From Streptomyces rubrogriseus (GTDB lineage Bacteria > Actinomycetota > Actinomycetes > Streptomycetales > Streptomycetaceae): DNA of 64,000 nucleotides. Made by a program: the position numbers and the translations under genes. Below, one piece after another: positions 1 through 10,031 of this stretch. Each line of letters starts with the position of its first letter. The first letter of the stretch is position 1. The notes under the pieces were generated by a model, which saw only the letters and a list, made by a program, of their open reading frames with translations, had not been told where the DNA came from and made no database searches. The DNA is taken from NCBI RefSeq assembly GCF_027947575.1, contig NZ_CP116256.1:4836001-4900000 (forward strand), written 5' to 3'.

Positions 1-2397
<2,397 letters not shown>

Positions 2398-2449
2398 GAC
2401 AGCTCCTGGGGCGGTGGCGAGTCGATTCCACCGAAACCCCATGTCGGCG

Positions 2450-2465
2450 GCTCCGCAAGCGGAGC
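2450..2465. repeat. short perfect hairpin in the Clp-ligase divergent region
   Basis: GCTCCGC, two A bases, then GCGGAGC. It lies in the 124-base gap between the two divergent starts, about 55 bases from each. The gap contains no HspR-type CTTGAGT/ACTCAAG element that I can see. The role of this small hairpin is unknown. Confidence 0.4.
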
Positions 2466-2521
2466 GGCCGCCGCTCGGCGGCGCGGACCCGTTGTCAGTG
2501 GTGGGCGGCATGATCTGGGCC

Positions 2522-4612
2522 ATGACTACTCCTGCAGCTGTGATCGTCGACGCCACCGCCTACGCCCAGGCGGTCGAGGACGCCGCGCGCGCGGCCGCCG
2601 CCTACTACGCGGGCGGTTCCTCCCCGCTGGACGACGACGCCTACGACCGGCTGGCGAGAGGGATCGCCGCGTGGGAGGCCGAGCACCCGGGCGAGGTGCT
2701 GCCCGACTCCCCCACCGGCAAGGTCGCCGGCGGCGCGGCCGAGGGGGACGTGCCGCACACGGTGCCGATGCTGAGCCTGGACAACGTGTTCTCGCCGGAG
2801 GAGTTCACCGCCTGGACGGCGTCCCTGGCCCGGCGCGTCGACCGCGAGGTCACGCGGTTCAGCGTGGGCCCCAAGCTGGACGGCCTCGCGGTCGCCGCCC
2901 GCTACCGGGAGGGCCGCCTCACCCGGCTGATCACCCGGGGCGACGGCACGGCCGGTGAGGACGTCTCGCACGCGATCGGCACCGTGGAGGGGCTGCCCGA
3001 GACGCTGGCGGAGCCCGTCACCGTCGAGGTGCGGGGCGAGATCCTGATGACGACGGCCCAGTTCGAGCACGCCAACGAGGTGCGCATCCGGCACGGCGGG
3101 CAGCCCTTCGCCAACCCGCGCAACGCGGCCGCGGGCACCCTGCGCGCGAAGGAGCGCGCCTACACGGTGCCGATGACGTTCTTCGGGTACGGCCTGCTGG
3201 CCCTGCCCGACACCGACCCGGCACTCGCGGGGCGGCTGGCGGAGCTGCCGTACAGCGAGCTGATGGAGGCGGCGGCCGGGCTCGGCGTGCACACCAGCAC
3301 CGGTACCGCGGTGCCGGACGTGGTCGTCGAGACGCCCGAGCAGGTGGTGGCCCGGGTCCAGGAGATCGCCGCGCTCCGTGCCGAGCTGCCGTTCGGCATC
3401 GACGGGATCGTCGTCAAGGCGGACCTCGCCGCGGACCAGCGGGCCGCCGGGTCGGGCTCGCGGGCGCCGCGGTGGGCGATCGCGTACAAGCTCCCGGCCG
3501 TGGAGAAGATCACCCGGCTGCTGGAGGTGGAGTGGAACGTCGGCCGTACCGGCATCATCGCGCCGCGCGGCGTCCTGGAACCGGTGGTCATCGAGGGCTC
3601 CACGATCACCTACGCCACGCTGCACAACCCGGCCGACATCACCCGTCGTGGTCTGCGGCTGGGCGACCACGTCATGGTGCACCGCGCCGGTGACGTCATT
3701 CCGCGCATCGAGGCGCCGGTCGCACATCTGCGGACGGGCGGGGAACAGCCCATCGTCTTCCCGGAGGCGTGTCCGCGCTGCGGCTCGGACATCGACACGA
3801 GCGAGGAGCGCTGGCGGTGCGCGCAGGGCCGCAACTGCCACCTGGTCGCCTCCCTCGCCTACGCCGCGGGGCGGGACCAGCTCGACATCGAGGGGCTCGG
3901 CACCACCCGGGTCGTCCAGCTCGTCGAGGCGGGGCTCGTCGCCGACCTGGCCGACCTGTTCCTGCTCCGGCGCGAGCAGTTGCTCGCCCTGGAGCGGATG
4001 GGCGAGACCAGCACCGACAACCTGCTCGCCGCGCTGGCCCGGGCCAAGGAGCAGCCGCTGTCCCGGGTGCTGTGCGCGCTGGGCGTCCGGGGCACCGGCC
4101 GGTCCATGTCCCGGCGCATCGCCCGGTACTTCGCCACCATGGACCACATACGCGCCGCCGACGCCGGGGCCATGCAGCGGGTCGACGGCATCGGGGTGGA
4201 GAAGGCCCCCTCGGTCGTCGCGGAGATCGCCGAACTCGCCCCGCTCATCGACAAGCTCGCCGCGGCCGGTGTCAACATGACCGAGCCCGGCGCGACCCCG
4301 CCCCCGCCCGCCGACCCGGACGGCGCGGACGGGGCGACGGCCGAGGCACCGGAGGCCGGCGGGCCGCTGGCGGGCATGAAGGTGGTCGTCACCGGCGCGA
4401 TGACCGGACACCTGCAACGGCTCAGCCGCAACGAGATGAACGAACTCATCGAGCGGGCCGGCGGACGCGCCTCCTCCAGCGTCTCCAAGAACACGACGCT
4501 CGTCGTCGCGGGCGAGGGGGCGGGTTCGAAGCGGGCCAAGGCGGAGCAGCTCGGCGTCCGGCTGGCCACCCCCGAGGAGTTCGCCGTGCTCGTCGCCGAC
4601 CTGCTGGGCTGA
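2522..4612 (+). CDS. ligA: NAD+-dependent DNA ligase (LigA family, probable second paralogue)
   Basis: Seals 5'-phosphate/3'-hydroxyl nicks using NAD+. The 696 residues show the Ia domain (DDDAYDRL), the adenylation motif GPKLDG with the nucleophile at about Lys118, an OB fold, a four-Cys zinc finger (CPRCG ... CAQGRNC), helix-hairpin-helix repeats and a C-terminal BRCT domain (from about residue 615). The start MTTPAAV at 2522 is chosen because the Ia domain follows directly; ATG 2510 is an in-frame alternative. Streptomycetes usually carry a housekeeping LigA elsewhere. This accessory location suggests a second copy, which is an inference the window alone cannot prove. Confidence 0.93.
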   Translation: MTTPAAVIVDATAYAQAVEDAARAAAAYYAGGSSPLDDDAYDRLARGIAAWEAEHPGEVLPDSPTGKVAGGAAEGDVPHTVPMLSLDNVFSPEEFTAWTASLARRVDREVTRFSVGPKLDGLAVAARYREGRLTRLITRGDGTAGEDVSHAIGTVEGLPETLAEPVTVEVRGEILMTTAQFEHANEVRIRHGGQPFANPRNAAAGTLRAKERAYTVPMTFFGYGLLALPDTDPALAGRLAELPYSELMEAAAGLGVHTSTGTAVPDVVVETPEQVVARVQEIAALRAELPFGIDGIVVKADLAADQRAAGSGSRAPRWAIAYKLPAVEKITRLLEVEWNVGRTGIIAPRGVLEPVVIEGSTITYATLHNPADITRRGLRLGDHVMVHRAGDVIPRIEAPVAHLRTGGEQPIVFPEACPRCGSDIDTSEERWRCAQGRNCHLVASLAYAAGRDQLDIEGLGTTRVVQLVEAGLVADLADLFLLRREQLLALERMGETSTDNLLAALARAKEQPLSRVLCALGVRGTGRSMSRRIARYFATMDHIRAADAGAMQRVDGIGVEKAPSVVAEIAELAPLIDKLAAAGVNMTEPGATPPPPADPDGADGATAEAPEAGGPLAGMKVVVTGAMTGHLQRLSRNEMNELIERAGGRASSSVSKNTTLVVAGEGAGSKRAKAEQLGVRLATPEEFAVLVADLLG

Positions 4613-4655
4613 GCACGGGCGCACCTGCACGGAGGGGTTGGCGAGGGGCGCTGGC

Positions 4656-4676
4656 GGGGGTGTTGGTGACACCCCC
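4656..4676 (+). terminator. hairpin after the DNA ligase gene
   Basis: GGGGGTGT and ACACCCCC pair over a five-base loop, 44 bases after the ligase stop. There is no T-run, which is usual for Streptomyces terminators. A second GC-rich inverted repeat follows immediately. Confidence 0.6.
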
Positions 4677-4786
4677 GGGCCGGGGGCCGGCCCCACTGAT
4701 CTTCCTTCCCGGCCCTGAGAGGGTCGTCGGTGAACGGACACCGTCCGCCCGCCGCAGTCGGGCGGCCACGAACAGGGGGAAGACAC

Positions 4787-5902
4787 ATGCACCGCAAGCG
4801 CCTCGCCGCCGCGGTCCTGCTCGCCGCCGCGCTCACCGGGGTGTTCGCGCCCGCGGCGGCGGCCCACCCGGGCCGTCCCGGCCACCCCGACGCCGTGCAG
4901 CGCCAACTGGACCTGCTCACCGCACGCGACGGCGTGCCCGGCGCGCTCGCGTACGACGGCAGGACGACCCGCACCTCCGGCGTCGCCGACCTGGACTCGG
5001 GCCGGCCGATGACCGACGAGCGGGGCCGGTTCCGGCTCGCCAGCGACACCAAGGCGTTCACCGCGACCGCGGTGCTGCGGCTGGTGGCGGACGGCCGCCT
5101 GGGCCTCGGCGACCGCGCGGGCTCCTACGTGCCGCAGCTCGCCGACAGCCCCATCACCGTACGGCAGTTGCTGAAGCAGACCAGCGGGCTGCCGGAGTAC
5201 TCGGCGCTGGTGGACTGGACCCGGCCGGGGACGCCCGAGGAGTACCTGGCCCTGGCACTGGACGCGGAGCCCGTCTTCGAGCCCGGTACCGACTGGGGCT
5301 ACTCCAACACCAACTACCTGGTCCTCGGCATGGTGATCGACGAGGTGTCCGGGGTCGGCTTCCGCACGTACGTGGAGCGCACGATCCTGCGCCCGCTGCA
5401 CCTGGACGACACCTACTGGCCCGCGCCCGGCGAGCTGGACCTGCGCGGCCCGCACGCCCGGAACTACGGCGTCCATCCGGCGCACCCGCAGGACGGCAGG
5501 GTGGACGTGACCGAGCTGCCCGGGTACGAGTTCGGCGCGTCCGGCGGCCTGGTGTCCACTCCCGTCGACCTGAACGCCTTCTGGGACGGTCTGTTCGGCG
5601 GCCGCCTGCTGCCGGGCTGGGCGGTGCGCCTGATGACGCGGGACACCACCGACATCGGCGGCCGCGACGTCTACCCGGCGGGCAGTCGCTACGGCTACGG
5701 CGTCGCCTCCATCCCGCTCAGTTGCGGCGGCGTCTACTGGGGCCACGGCGGCGACCTGCCCGGCGGTTCGGTGGGCGGTGGCCGGGCCACGGGCGGCCGG
5801 GGCACGGTGTCCGTCTACACCACGACCTGGGCGGCCCAGGGCGACAGCCTGCGTCATCTCCAGGGCGCCGTGGACGCGGCCCTGTGCGCCAAGGGGCGCT
5901 GA
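4787..5902 (+). CDS. secreted serine hydrolase of the beta-lactamase/DD-peptidase clan
   Basis: Class C beta-lactamase-like fold, as in D-alanyl-D-alanine carboxypeptidases and esterases. Residues 1-26 form a signal peptide ending in a run of alanines. The catalytic SxxK is SDTK (Ser86, Lys89), the tyrosine motif is YSN (Tyr172, Asn174), and the third-motif equivalent is GHGG near the C-terminus. The length of 371 residues is normal for the family. The ATG at 4787 follows an AGGGGGA ribosome binding site. The exact substrate cannot be told: peptidoglycan stem peptides or small esters are both possible. It appears to be a single-gene unit. Confidence 0.88.
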   Translation: MHRKRLAAAVLLAAALTGVFAPAAAAHPGRPGHPDAVQRQLDLLTARDGVPGALAYDGRTTRTSGVADLDSGRPMTDERGRFRLASDTKAFTATAVLRLVADGRLGLGDRAGSYVPQLADSPITVRQLLKQTSGLPEYSALVDWTRPGTPEEYLALALDAEPVFEPGTDWGYSNTNYLVLGMVIDEVSGVGFRTYVERTILRPLHLDDTYWPAPGELDLRGPHARNYGVHPAHPQDGRVDVTELPGYEFGASGGLVSTPVDLNAFWDGLFGGRLLPGWAVRLMTRDTTDIGGRDVYPAGSRYGYGVASIPLSCGGVYWGHGGDLPGGSVGGGRATGGRGTVSVYTTTWAAQGDSLRHLQGAVDAALCAKGR

Positions 5903-5934
5903 AAGGGAGCCCTTCCAGCCGGGGACCGTGGGGA

Positions 5935-5965
5935 GTGTACGTTCGTACGCCCCGACGGGTAGGCT
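5935..5965 (+). promoter_or_regulatory. leaderless promoter with TetR-type palindrome before the MFS gene
   Basis: The element GTACGTTCGTACGC (5937-5950) has inverted arms GTACG/CGTAC. A probable -35 TGTACG (5936-5941) and -10 TAGGCT (5960-5965) are separated by 18 bases. The -10 ends seven bases before ATG 5973, so the transcript should be leaderless. The same arrangement recurs before the acetyltransferase gene at 7222-7251. Confidence 0.65.
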
Positions 5966-5972
5966 CCCGCGC

Positions 5973-7187
5973 ATGACTGTTGACGTACTGCGCCGGCCCG
6001 CCCTGGCCGATCGGCGGGCCCGGGTGGCCGTCGCCGTGCTGTTCTTCACCAACGGGGCCCTGTTCGCCAACCTGCTGCCGAGGTATCCGCAGATCAAGGC
6101 GGACCTCGGTATCGGGAACGCCGCCTACGGACTGGCCGTGGCGGCGTTCCCGGCCGGAGCCATCACGGCCGGGCTGGCGGCCGGGGTCCTGGTGCGCCGG
6201 TTCGGCTCGGCGCGGGTGGCGGTCGGCGGCACGCTGCTGACCGGCGTGGGCATCCTCGCCGCCGGACTCGCGGACTCGGTCGTGGTGTTCGCGGGAGCGC
6301 TGTTCCTGGCCGGGGCGATGGACGCCTTCACCGATGTCGCGCAGAACGCCCACGGCCTGCGGGTGCAGCGCCGTTACGGACGTTCCATCATCAACTCCTT
6401 CCACGCCATCTGGTCCATCGGCGCCGTCACCGGCGGCTCCATGGCCGCCGCCGCGATCGCGCTGGGCGTCTCGCGGGGCCCGCACCTGCTCTTCTCCGCC
6501 GCGGTGTTCGCGGTCGCGGCCTGCGTCGCCCTGCGCTACTGCCTGCCGGGCCCCGAGACCGAGGCGGAACCGGCCGCGGAGACGGGCGCCGAGGACCCCG
6601 CGCCGTCGCCGACCCGGGCGCCGGCGGCCGGCCTGCGCACCGGCTGGGTGCTGGCCGCCCTCGTGCTCATCGCCACGGCCGGCACCCTCGTCGAGGACGC
6701 GGGCATGTCCTGGGCCACCCTCTACCTCTCCGACTCGCTGCACGCCACGGCGGCGCTGGCCGCGTCCGGGTATGTCGCCCTGGTCGGCGCCCAGTTCGTC
6801 GGCCGGATCGTCGGCGACCGGCTCGTGGACCGCTTCGGCCAGCGCGCGGTGGCCCGCTCCGGCGCCCTGATCGCCGCGGTCGGCATGGGTCTGGCGCTGG
6901 CCGTGCCGACGGTGCCGGGCACGGTGCTCGGGTTCGCCGCGGCCGGATTCGGGGTGGCGACGCTGGTACCGGCGGCCATGCACGAGGCCGACGAACTGCC
7001 CGGCCTCAAGCCCGGATCGGGGCTGACCCTGGTCTCCTGGCTGATGCGGCTCGGCTTCCTGCTCTCGCCTCCGGTAGTGGGGCTGGTCGCCGACGCGACG
7101 AGTCTGCGGGTGGGCCTGCTGGTGGTGCCGCTCGCGGGGCTCCTCGTGCTGCTGTGCGCGGGAGTGCTCCGGCCCCGGCACCGCTGA
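5973..7187 (+). CDS. MFS transporter, 12-TM drug/metabolite efflux type
   Basis: 404-residue membrane protein with about 12 hydrophobic segments. It carries the MFS loop signature as RRFGSARVAVGG after the second helix pair and an acidic, alanine-rich cytoplasmic linker in the middle (around residues 190-215). It begins MTVDVLRRP at an ATG with no ribosome binding site but a -10 box seven bases upstream. It shares its operator with the acetyltransferase and is followed closely by the TetR gene, so export of a TetR-sensed compound is likely (inference). The substrate is unknown. Confidence 0.88.
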   Translation: MTVDVLRRPALADRRARVAVAVLFFTNGALFANLLPRYPQIKADLGIGNAAYGLAVAAFPAGAITAGLAAGVLVRRFGSARVAVGGTLLTGVGILAAGLADSVVVFAGALFLAGAMDAFTDVAQNAHGLRVQRRYGRSIINSFHAIWSIGAVTGGSMAAAAIALGVSRGPHLLFSAAVFAVAACVALRYCLPGPETEAEPAAETGAEDPAPSPTRAPAAGLRTGWVLAALVLIATAGTLVEDAGMSWATLYLSDSLHATAALAASGYVALVGAQFVGRIVGDRLVDRFGQRAVARSGALIAAVGMGLALAVPTVPGTVLGFAAAGFGVATLVPAAMHEADELPGLKPGSGLTLVSWLMRLGFLLSPPVVGLVADATSLRVGLLVVPLAGLLVLLCAGVLRPRHR

Positions 7188-7221
7188 GCCGTACCGCGCG
7201 GGCGACGCGCCCCATCGAGAG

Positions 7222-7251
7222 TGTACGTTCGTACGCTTTCGGGGGTAGGAT
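7222..7251 (+). promoter_or_regulatory. second leaderless promoter with the same palindrome
   Basis: An exact copy of GTACGTTCGTACGC at 7223-7236, with -35 TGTACG (7222-7227), an 18-base spacer and -10 TAGGAT (7246-7251), seven bases before ATG 7259. The distance from palindrome to start codon (22 bases) is identical to the first copy, so both promoters should answer to the same repressor. Confidence 0.65.
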
Positions 7252-7258
7252 CGGACGC

Positions 7259-7840
7259 ATGCCGACGGACCACTTCGCGGGCGACTCCCGCACCAACCTC
7301 GAACGCATGCAGGCGGGCGACCTCTACATCGCCGACGACCCGGAGATCGCCCGCAGGCAGCAGCAGGCGGTGCGGCTGGCCGCCCGCTACCAGGCCGCCT
7401 ACACGGAGGACGCGGAGGCGGCGCGACCGCTCCTCGTCGAACTGCTCGGCTCCCTGGGCGCCGAGGCCCATGTGCGGCCGCCGCTGTACGTCGACTACGG
7501 CAGCAACATCACCGTCGGCGCGCGCACCTTCGTCAACTACAACCTGACGGCGCTGGACGTCGCGGCGATCACCATCGGCGAGGACTGCCAGATCGGGCCG
7601 AACGTCCAGTTGCTCACCCCCACGCACCCCCTGGAGCCCGGTCCCCGGCGGGACAAGCTGGAGGCCGCCCGCCCGATCGTCATCGGCGACAACGTCTGGC
7701 TGGGCGGCGGCGCGATCGTGCTGCCGGGCGTCACCATCGGGGACAACTCCGTCATCGGTGCCGGTGCGGTCGTCACCAGGGACGTACCGGCGAACGTCGT
7801 GGCGGTCGGCAACCCTGCCCGGCCGGTGCGGAACGTGTAA
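7259..7840 (+). CDS. sugar O-acetyltransferase (maltose/galactoside acetyltransferase family)
   Basis: 193-residue acetyl-CoA transferase with an N-terminal Mac domain (MQAGDLYIADDPE) followed by left-handed beta-helix hexapeptide repeats. The conserved segment PTHPLEPGPRRD contains the catalytic His, and the C-terminal part reads NVWLGGGAIVLPGVTIG. Such enzymes acetylate the 6-hydroxyl of sugars. The start is a leaderless ATG. The TetR gene begins ten bases after the stop, so the two are probably cotranscribed. Acetylation may detoxify the same compound the MFS protein exports; this is inferred only from shared regulation. Confidence 0.92.
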   Translation: MPTDHFAGDSRTNLERMQAGDLYIADDPEIARRQQQAVRLAARYQAAYTEDAEAARPLLVELLGSLGAEAHVRPPLYVDYGSNITVGARTFVNYNLTALDVAAITIGEDCQIGPNVQLLTPTHPLEPGPRRDKLEAARPIVIGDNVWLGGGAIVLPGVTIGDNSVIGAGAVVTRDVPANVVAVGNPARPVRNV

Positions 7841-7850
7841 GTCTGCTCCC

Positions 7851-8408
7851 ATGGCAACCGGACACACGGATCCGCAGCGGCGGGAGCGCATCCTCGCGGC
7901 CACCCTCGACCTGATCGCCGAGGAGGGCATCGCACGCGTCTCCCATCGCAGGATCGCGCAGCGCGCGGGGGTACCGCTCGGCTCGATGACGTACCACTTC
8001 AGCGGCATCGAGGAGCTGCTGCGGGAGGCGTTCGGCCGGTTCACCGACCACATCGTCGCGGTGTTCGACGAGCATCTCGGCGCCGCCGCCGACCGCGACG
8101 AGGCCCGGGCCGCGGTGGCCGACCTCGTGCACGAGCTGTCCGAGGACAGCCAGCGCGACCTGGTGCTCACCCAGGAGCTGTACACGCTCGCCGCGCGGCA
8201 ACCGGCCTACCGGGAGCTGACCCACGAGTGGATGCGCCGCAGCCGCGTCCACCTGGAGAAGCACTTCGACCCCGACACGGCCCGCCAGCTCGACGCCCTC
8301 ATCGAGGGCCTGACGCTGCACCGTGCCCTGGCCCGGGAGCCGCACGGCCGCGCCCTCACCCTGGAGGCCATCGCCCGGATCACCACCACGGACCGGCCCG
8401 CCCCCTAG
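7851..8408 (+). CDS. TetR-family transcriptional regulator
   Basis: 185 residues. The N-terminal helix-turn-helix is clear (RERILAATLDLIAEEG, then VSHRRIAQRAGVPLGSMTYHF), followed by an all-helical ligand domain. It is probably the repressor of the two upstream promoters carrying the GTACGTTCGTAC palindrome, and hence of itself through readthrough from the acetyltransferase. A TAAGTC box lies seven bases before its own ATG, so it may also have a leaderless promoter. It is convergent with the YeeE-type gene and separated from it by a strong terminator hairpin. Confidence 0.93.
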   Translation: MATGHTDPQRRERILAATLDLIAEEGIARVSHRRIAQRAGVPLGSMTYHFSGIEELLREAFGRFTDHIVAVFDEHLGAAADRDEARAAVADLVHELSEDSQRDLVLTQELYTLAARQPAYRELTHEWMRRSRVHLEKHFDPDTARQLDALIEGLTLHRALAREPHGRALTLEAIARITTTDRPAP

Positions 8409-8426
8409 GGAACGGCGCCCCCAGCA

Positions 8427-8465
8427 GCCCGTGCGGCGCGGGCCTGACCCCCGCGCCGCACGGGC
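8427..8465. terminator. bidirectional terminator between TetR and YeeE genes
   Basis: A perfect 16-base inverted repeat (left arm GCCCGTGCGGCGCGGG) around a seven-base loop, placed between two convergent stop codons. The length and GC content make it a convincing two-way terminator. Confidence 0.85.
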
Positions 8466-8473
8466 CTCCCCCG

Positions 8474-9772
8474 TCAGCAGACGCCGTCGCCCGGCTTCGG
8501 GTTGCCCAGGCCGAACAGGGGCCGCAGTTTGAGGCCCACCCAGGTGCCGGCCAGCGCGAAGGCGCCCCACAGCCAGCCGCTCAGGCTGCCCGAGGCGATG
8601 CCCGCCAGGTAGGCGCCGATGTTGCAGCCGCCGGCCAGCCGGGCGCCGATGCCCATCAGTACGCCGCCGAGCACCGCCGCCACGGCGGTACGCCAGGGGA
8701 TGCCCCGGTGCAGCGCCCAGGTGCCGCCGAGCGAGGCGGCGACGGCCGCGCCGATCATGATGCCGATGTCGGTGAGGCTGGTCTTGTCGGCGAGCACCGG
8801 ACCGGCCAGCATCTCGGCGTTGCCGGGCCGCTGCCACCAGGTCCAGTTCTCCGGGTGGCCGCCGAGCGCGCCGACCAGCTCCGAGCCCCACAGGCTGAAC
8901 GCGCTGGTGACACCCCAGGCGCCGCCGGAGACCAGCAGGACGCCCGCGCCGAGCAGGGCCAGCGCGAGGGCGCCGGCAGCCAGCGGCCAGGACCCGCGGA
9001 CGGCACGGACGGCCGCGCGACGCGCCGAGGGCACGGCACCCAGCGGCGGCGGGTTGCGGCGGGCCTGGATCCGCCGGCTGACCAGCACCACGAGCAGCAG
9101 TGCGGCGACGGTCACGGCCCAGGAGCCGAACCAGCCGATGTGCTCGGACAGCACGACGGGCTCCCAGGCCGGGAGGTCCTTCCACAGGTCGAACTGCCAG
9201 GCGGCCAGCGTGGCGCCCGCGACGAAGCCGCCCAGGGTCAGCACGATCGACGTCTGCCCCGAGCCGACCGCGAACAGGGTGCCCGAGGCGCAGGCGCCGC
9301 CGAGCTGCATGCCGATCGCGAAGAGCGCCGAACCGGCGAACAGACCGACGCCGATCGGCCCGGCGGACGGCGCGGGCTGGGAGCCGAACAGTCCGGTCTC
9401 CGTACCGATGACGAGCGCGAACAGGGTGGCCGTGGTGCCGAGGAGCAGGGCGTGCGCCCGCAGCCCGGTCCCGTTGCCGACGGCGACCAGTTGCCGCCAG
9501 GCGGAGGTGAAGCCGAACCGGGAGTGGAAGAGGGCGACGCCGAGGCCCAGGCCGAGCAGGAGCAGCACACCGGGCTTGGCGCCGTGCGCGGACCACACGT
9601 ACGCGGTCAGGGCGGCGGCGAGCAGCCCGGACACGGCGAGCGGCGTCCGCCGCACCGGTGGCAGGGGCGGCGCCTCGGGCCGGGCCGAGGAGGTGGGCGA
9701 GGGGGCGAACAGCGGGGTGGACGCGCGCGGCGGTGCGGCCGGGGACGACCCGGCCGGGGGTGCGGTGGTCAC
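8474..9772 (-). CDS. YeeE/YedE family (DUF395) membrane transporter, probably for thiosulfate or another sulfur compound
   Basis: 432-residue polytopic protein made of two DUF395 halves. The family cysteines appear in GGACASG (Cys161) and GGCNIGAYL (Cys383). The first family motif is FHSRFGFT, without cysteine, and the chain unusually ends in a cysteine (Cys432). YeeE/TsuA proteins import thiosulfate through membrane cysteines (known for the family). Here the N-terminal 40 residues are a Pro/Ala/Ser-rich extension. The GTG start at 9772 has GGAG nine bases upstream. It is preceded by a Cys-rich leader ORF and a strong hairpin, suggesting cysteine-dependent control. Confidence 0.88.
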   Translation of the reverse strand: MTTAPPAGSSPAAPPRASTPLFAPSPTSSARPEAPPLPPVRRTPLAVSGLLAAALTAYVWSAHGAKPGVLLLLGLGLGVALFHSRFGFTSAWRQLVAVGNGTGLRAHALLLGTTATLFALVIGTETGLFGSQPAPSAGPIGVGLFAGSALFAIGMQLGGACASGTLFAVGSGQTSIVLTLGGFVAGATLAAWQFDLWKDLPAWEPVVLSEHIGWFGSWAVTVAALLLVVLVSRRIQARRNPPPLGAVPSARRAAVRAVRGSWPLAAGALALALLGAGVLLVSGGAWGVTSAFSLWGSELVGALGGHPENWTWWQRPGNAEMLAGPVLADKTSLTDIGIMIGAAVAASLGGTWALHRGIPWRTAVAAVLGGVLMGIGARLAGGCNIGAYLAGIASGSLSGWLWGAFALAGTWVGLKLRPLFGLGNPKPGDGVC

Positions 9773-9815
9773 GGAAGGATCTCCGGGGTGGTGTGCACGG
9801 GACGGCGGACGCGGG

Positions 9816-9848
9816 CGGACCGGCGGCGCGGGGAGCGCGGCCGGTCCG
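9816..9848 (-). promoter_or_regulatory. hairpin between leader ORF and YeeE-type gene, candidate attenuator
   Basis: Nine-base arms CGGACCGGC and GCCGGTCCG pair perfectly. Inside them GCGC/GCGC extends the stem around a GGGGA loop. The hairpin starts six bases after the leader ORF stop and ends 43 bases before the transporter start. It could act as a transcription attenuator or as an mRNA structure remodelled by a ribosome stalled in the leader (inference). Confidence 0.55.
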
Positions 9849-9853
9849 GAGGG

Positions 9854-9937
9854 TCAGCGGCGACAGAGGCCGTCGTCGACGCACCACGCCGAGCACGCGA
9901 AGAGCGCGAGGCACAGCTGCGGAGCCGATGCATACAT
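9854..9937 (-). CDS. 27-codon cysteine-rich leader ORF, leaderless
   Basis: Starts at ATG 9937 and reads MYASAPQLCLALFACS..., with Cys at codons 9, 15, 19 and 25 (15 percent Cys, in a genome where Cys is rare), ending CRR and a TGA stop at 9854-9856. A TATCTT -10 box sits seven bases before the ATG and there is no ribosome binding site, so translation should start at the transcript's first base. It precedes a hairpin and a sulfur-compound transporter. By analogy with the Cys-rich upstream ORFs of mycobacteria, it may sense cysteinyl-tRNA supply. It is not the known streptomycete leader-peptide motif. Unproven but structurally coherent. Confidence 0.55.
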   Translation of the reverse strand: MYASAPQLCLALFACSAWCVDDGLCRR

Positions 9938-9951
9938 GCGTACGAAGATAC
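9938..9951 (-). promoter_or_regulatory. -10 box and near-match to the TetR-type palindrome before the leader ORF
   Basis: Read on the minus strand this is GTATCTTCGTACGC, matching the palindromes at 5937 and 7223 at 12 of 14 positions. It includes the -10 TATCTT and abuts the ATG. A -35 is not clear (TGGCAT at an 18-base spacer is the best candidate). If the neighbouring TetR protein binds here it would cover the transcription start. Confidence 0.45.
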
Positions 9952-10031
9952 GGATGGGTGCGCTCCGGATGCCACGCCGTCTCGCCATGCGGATGGCGGG
10001 ACGGCGTGGAGCCCGTGTCCTCGCGGCCCGG

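Noticed and set aside
2398..2521. HspR (HAIR) or SigR-type elements before the Clp gene
   Set aside because: No CTTGAGT-N7-ACTCAAG, and the GGAAT segment lacks a GTT at the proper spacing.
2495..6097. 1200-residue minus-strand open frame opposite the ligase and hydrolase genes
   Set aside because: Composition is typical of an antisense shadow in GC-rich DNA (Arg/Gly/Ala/Pro/Val runs) with no domain; the plus-strand genes have full motifs.
9769..9975. 68-residue minus-strand frame (internal ATG at 9933) overlapping the leader ORF
   Set aside because: It is a different frame from the 27-codon ORF, is Arg/Ser-rich without domain, and runs through the hairpin into the transporter start; the leaderless spacing fits the 9937 ATG better.
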